This document shows positions 5,320-6,561 of a stretch of DNA of 6,561 nucleotides, in pieces. The stretch is from an uncultured Eubacteriales bacterium. Lineage in GTDB: Bacteria; Bacillota; Clostridia; Oscillospirales; Oscillospiraceae. The notes under the pieces are model-generated. The model was not told the DNA's origin. It was given only the letters and a program-made list of their open reading frames with translations, and searched no databases. Every line of letters begins with the position of its first letter. Positions within the stretch are counted from its first letter, which is position 1. The DNA lies in NCBI GenBank assembly GCA_900554625.1, contig USHP01000115.1, positions 1 to 6,561 on the forward strand, in the 5' to 3' direction. A program made the position numbers and the translations under genes.

Positions 5320-5340
5320 CCACCATTCATGAAATGGTGG
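5320..5340. promoter_or_regulatory. Inverted repeat, likely operator over the RHH promoter
   Basis: CCACCATT (5320-5327) and AATGGTGG (5333-5340) are a perfect 8-bp inverted repeat around CATGA. It covers the -35 position of the RHH gene promoter. A third half-site, CCACCAT, lies at 5276-5282, just upstream of the RHH start codon. Arc-type repressors bind such short paired half-sites and often autoregulate; binding here is inference. Confidence 0.5.
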
Positions 5341-5372
5341 TTAAATGACATAATCTTGGCGCATTGTTTTTT

Positions 5373-5422
5373 GAAGTGTTCCAAAATATTTTTAATTTAG
5401 ACACAAACTGGCCAAACACTTC
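5373..5422. repeat. Spaced inverted repeat upstream of the HTH gene
   Basis: GAAGTGTT (5373-5380) and its exact reverse complement AACACTTC (5415-5422) are centred 42 bases apart, about four DNA turns. They sit in the divergent region just before the candidate promoter of the HTH gene. They could be paired regulator sites; this is unproven. Confidence 0.4.
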
Positions 5423-5423
5423 T

Positions 5424-5453
5424 TGTAAAATGATAGCCGTAGAAATGTATTCT
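5424..5453 (+). promoter_or_regulatory. Weak promoter candidate for the HTH gene
   Basis: TTGTAA (5424-5429) and TATTCT (5448-5453) are separated by 18 bases, and each matches four of six consensus bases. An alternative -10 is TAAAAT at 5426-5431. Neither reading is strong. Confidence 0.25.
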
Positions 5454-5499
5454 CCTGCTTTGACTCGCTTTATTTTCTTTGTTACGGAGGAAAGCGGCT

Positions 5500-5733
5500 A
5501 TGTATGTGATTACCAACGATGATATTTTTGGAAGCAACGTACTGTACTTAAGAACCAAGCGAGGCGTTTCTTTGGAATGCCTGGCAAAGATTCTGGGGAT
5601 TACCAGCTACCAGCTGCAGCTGATTGAGCAGGGCTACCTGCGAGATATTGACTCGGCACTGTTGGAGCAAATCTGCAAGTATTTTGCCGTTTCGCCCCAG
5701 CCGATTCTGTGCTACGATTTGACCGAACACTAA
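5500..5733 (+). CDS. Small Cro/CI-type (XRE family) helix-turn-helix regulator
   Basis: This 77-residue protein is essentially one DNA-binding domain. After a short lead (MYVITNDDIFGSN), helix 1 is VLYLRTKRGV (14-23). The HTH follows as SLECLAKILGITSYQLQLIE (24-43), with the usual XRE pattern of LAK-LGIT-x-x-x-L-x-x-IE-G. Helices SALLEQICKYFAVSP (52-66) complete the fold. There is no sensor or oligomerisation domain, so it may act as a dimer or with a partner not seen here. CGGAGG (5485-5490), nine bases upstream, selects this ATG; an in-frame TTG at 5479 lies too close to that site to be the start. It is transcribed divergently from the RHH gene across a 239-bp shared regulatory region, and convergently to pnp. 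The target genes are unknown; autoregulation is plausible. Confidence 0.85.
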   Translation: MYVITNDDIFGSNVLYLRTKRGVSLECLAKILGITSYQLQLIEQGYLRDIDSALLEQICKYFAVSPQPILCYDLTEH

Positions 5734-5740
5734 AAATGCC

Positions 5741-5776
5741 TCCCCCTCTGACCGGGCTGCCCCGGTGAGAGGGGGA
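5741..5776 (-). terminator. Strong hairpin, distal terminator-like element between convergent genes
   Basis: TCCCCCTCT (5741-5749) pairs with AGAGGGGGA (5768-5776). After one G-G mismatch, ACCGGG pairs with CCCGGT around the loop CTGC. Read on the minus strand it is followed by GGCATTTTTAG, so it suits termination of pnp read-through. On the plus strand no T tract follows, although it lies 7 bases after the HTH stop and may still protect that 3' end. Confidence 0.65.
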
Positions 5777-5786
5777 TTCGTGCAAA

Positions 5787-5817
5787 TACCCCCTTCCGCG
5801 GATTGCGGAAGGGGGTA
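5787..5817 (-). terminator. Terminator hairpin of pnp
   Basis: TACCCCCTTCCGC (5787-5799) pairs perfectly over 13 bp with GCGGAAGGGGGTA (5805-5817) around the loop GGATT. It lies 5 bases beyond the pnp stop on the minus strand, and only a short TTT follows the stem there. With the hairpin at 5741-5776 it forms a tandem. Confidence 0.75.
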
Positions 5818-5822
5818 AAGCG

Positions 5823-6561
5823 TTATTGCTGATTTTCCATTTCCTTCAGGGCGTCCTTACGGCTGAAGTTTGCACGGCCCTTCTCATCGAAGCCCATGAA
5901 CTTCACCCAGGTCATGTCGCCCAGGTTCAGCACATCTTCCACCTTTTCCACACGGCGGTTTTCCAGCTTGGAAATGTGCACCATGCCGTCATGGCCGGGA
6001 GCGATTTCCACGAAAGCGCCGATGGGCAGAATCCGCACAACCTTGCCGTAGTAGAGCTTGCCTACCTCGGGCACGAAGCAGATGTCGTCCACCATCTTCT
6101 TGGCGGCATAAGCAGCGGCGGAATCCACAGCGGAGATGAACACACTGCCGTCGTCCTCGATGTCCACCTTGGCGCCGGTGTCGGTGCAGATCTTCTGGAT
6201 GGTCTTGCCGCCGGAACCGATGACTTCCCGGATCTTGTCCACAGGAATCTTCAGAGACAGCATCTTGGGAGCGAACTCGCTGACCTCGGGACGAGGCTCG
6301 GCGATGCAGGGCAGCATGACCTCGTTCAGGATCTCCAAACGGGCCTTGCGGCAGCGCTCCAGAGCGTCGGCAATGATCTCCATGGTCAGGCCCTTGTTCT
6401 TCAGGTCCATCTGGATGGCGGTGATGCCTTCCTTCGTACCCGCGACCTTGAAGTCCATGTCGCCGAAGAAGTCCTCGAGGCCCTGAATGTCGACCATCGT
6501 CATCCAGCGGCTGCCCTCGGTGATGAGGCCGCAGGAGATACCGGCGACAGGAGCCTTGATC
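5823..6561 (-). CDS. pnp: Polyribonucleotide nucleotidyltransferase (PNPase), C-terminal part
   Basis: PNPase degrades RNA 3' to 5' by phosphorolysis and acts in mRNA turnover. The frame is open to the right edge (I-K-A-P-V-A-G-I-S-C-G before the ATG at 6503), so the true start lies outside and that ATG is internal. 245 residues are visible out of roughly 700 expected. In order, they are the end of the second RNase PH domain with the catalytic acidic motif GDMDFKVAGT (visible residues 33-42); the helical continuation; a KH RNA-binding domain (about 101-160) with GSGG at 115-118; and an S1 domain (about 167-236) from KLYYGKVVRILPIGAFVEI to FSRKDALKEM. Only about nine residues follow S1, so the tail is short. 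Two hairpins lie downstream, and the convergent neighbour is the HTH gene. The upstream neighbour (often rpsO) is not in view. Confidence 0.98.
   Translation of the reverse strand, partial: IKAPVAGISCGLITEGSRWMTMVDIQGLEDFFGDMDFKVAGTKEGITAIQMDLKNKGLTMEIIADALERCRKARLEILNEVMLPCIAEPRPEVSEFAPKMLSLKIPVDKIREVIGSGGKTIQKICTDTGAKVDIEDDGSVFISAVDSAAAYAAKKMVDDICFVPEVGKLYYGKVVRILPIGAFVEIAPGHDGMVHISKLENRRVEKVEDVLNLGDMTWVKFMGFDEKGRANFSRKDALKEMENQQ

Noticed and set aside
4979..5400. Plus-strand open frames (101 and 96 codons) through the RHH gene region
   Set aside because: They are antisense to the RHH gene, whose minus-strand translation matches a real fold, and they run into an AT-rich promoter region.

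Overview
The window is bacterial chromosome that looks like a Clostridia (Oscillospirales/Ruminococcaceae-like) gut anaerobe. Three things suggest this: GC-rich coding sequence between AT-rich intergenic gaps; strong GGAGG-type ribosome binding sites; and family signatures common in that group, namely the N-terminal 'DAIG' motif of the putative anti-sigma factor, the style of the ECF sigma factor, and a cytoplasmic GH13 enzyme. This placement is inference; no rRNA or other decisive marker is present.

Layout, left to right. (1) The 3' two-thirds of aspS (aspartyl-tRNA synthetase, + strand) ends in a clear intrinsic terminator. (2) A two-gene operon follows, with an ECF-type sigma factor overlapped by ATGA with a single-pass membrane protein that is probably its anti-sigma factor. 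It has an ECF-like promoter candidate upstream and an intrinsic terminator downstream. (3) A 613-residue cytoplasmic GH13 alpha-glucan hydrolase of the neopullulanase/cyclomaltodextrinase type comes next. Three bases after its stop lies a 57-residue cysteine-rich protein of unknown function. (4) About 260 bp between convergent genes holds no credible gene but is packed with six hairpins, bounded by two identical 27-bp palindromic repeats. (5) On the minus strand lies a small Arc-like ribbon-helix-helix repressor gene whose frame is broken by one extra A in an A7 run. (6) Upstream of it, a 239-bp divergent regulatory region carries two separate inverted repeats. (7) A 77-residue Cro/CI-type HTH regulator lies on the + strand. 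(8) A convergent pair of strong hairpins separates it from the 3' part of pnp (polynucleotide phosphorylase, minus strand), which runs off the right edge.

The housekeeping genes (aspS, pnp) bracket an accessory segment made of a signalling pair, a starch/maltodextrin enzyme and two small DNA-binding regulators. Nothing shows that these form one pathway; each has its own transcription signals. The least explained parts are the hairpin-dense block at 4808-5065, the frameshifted RHH gene beside it, and the small Cys-rich gene.
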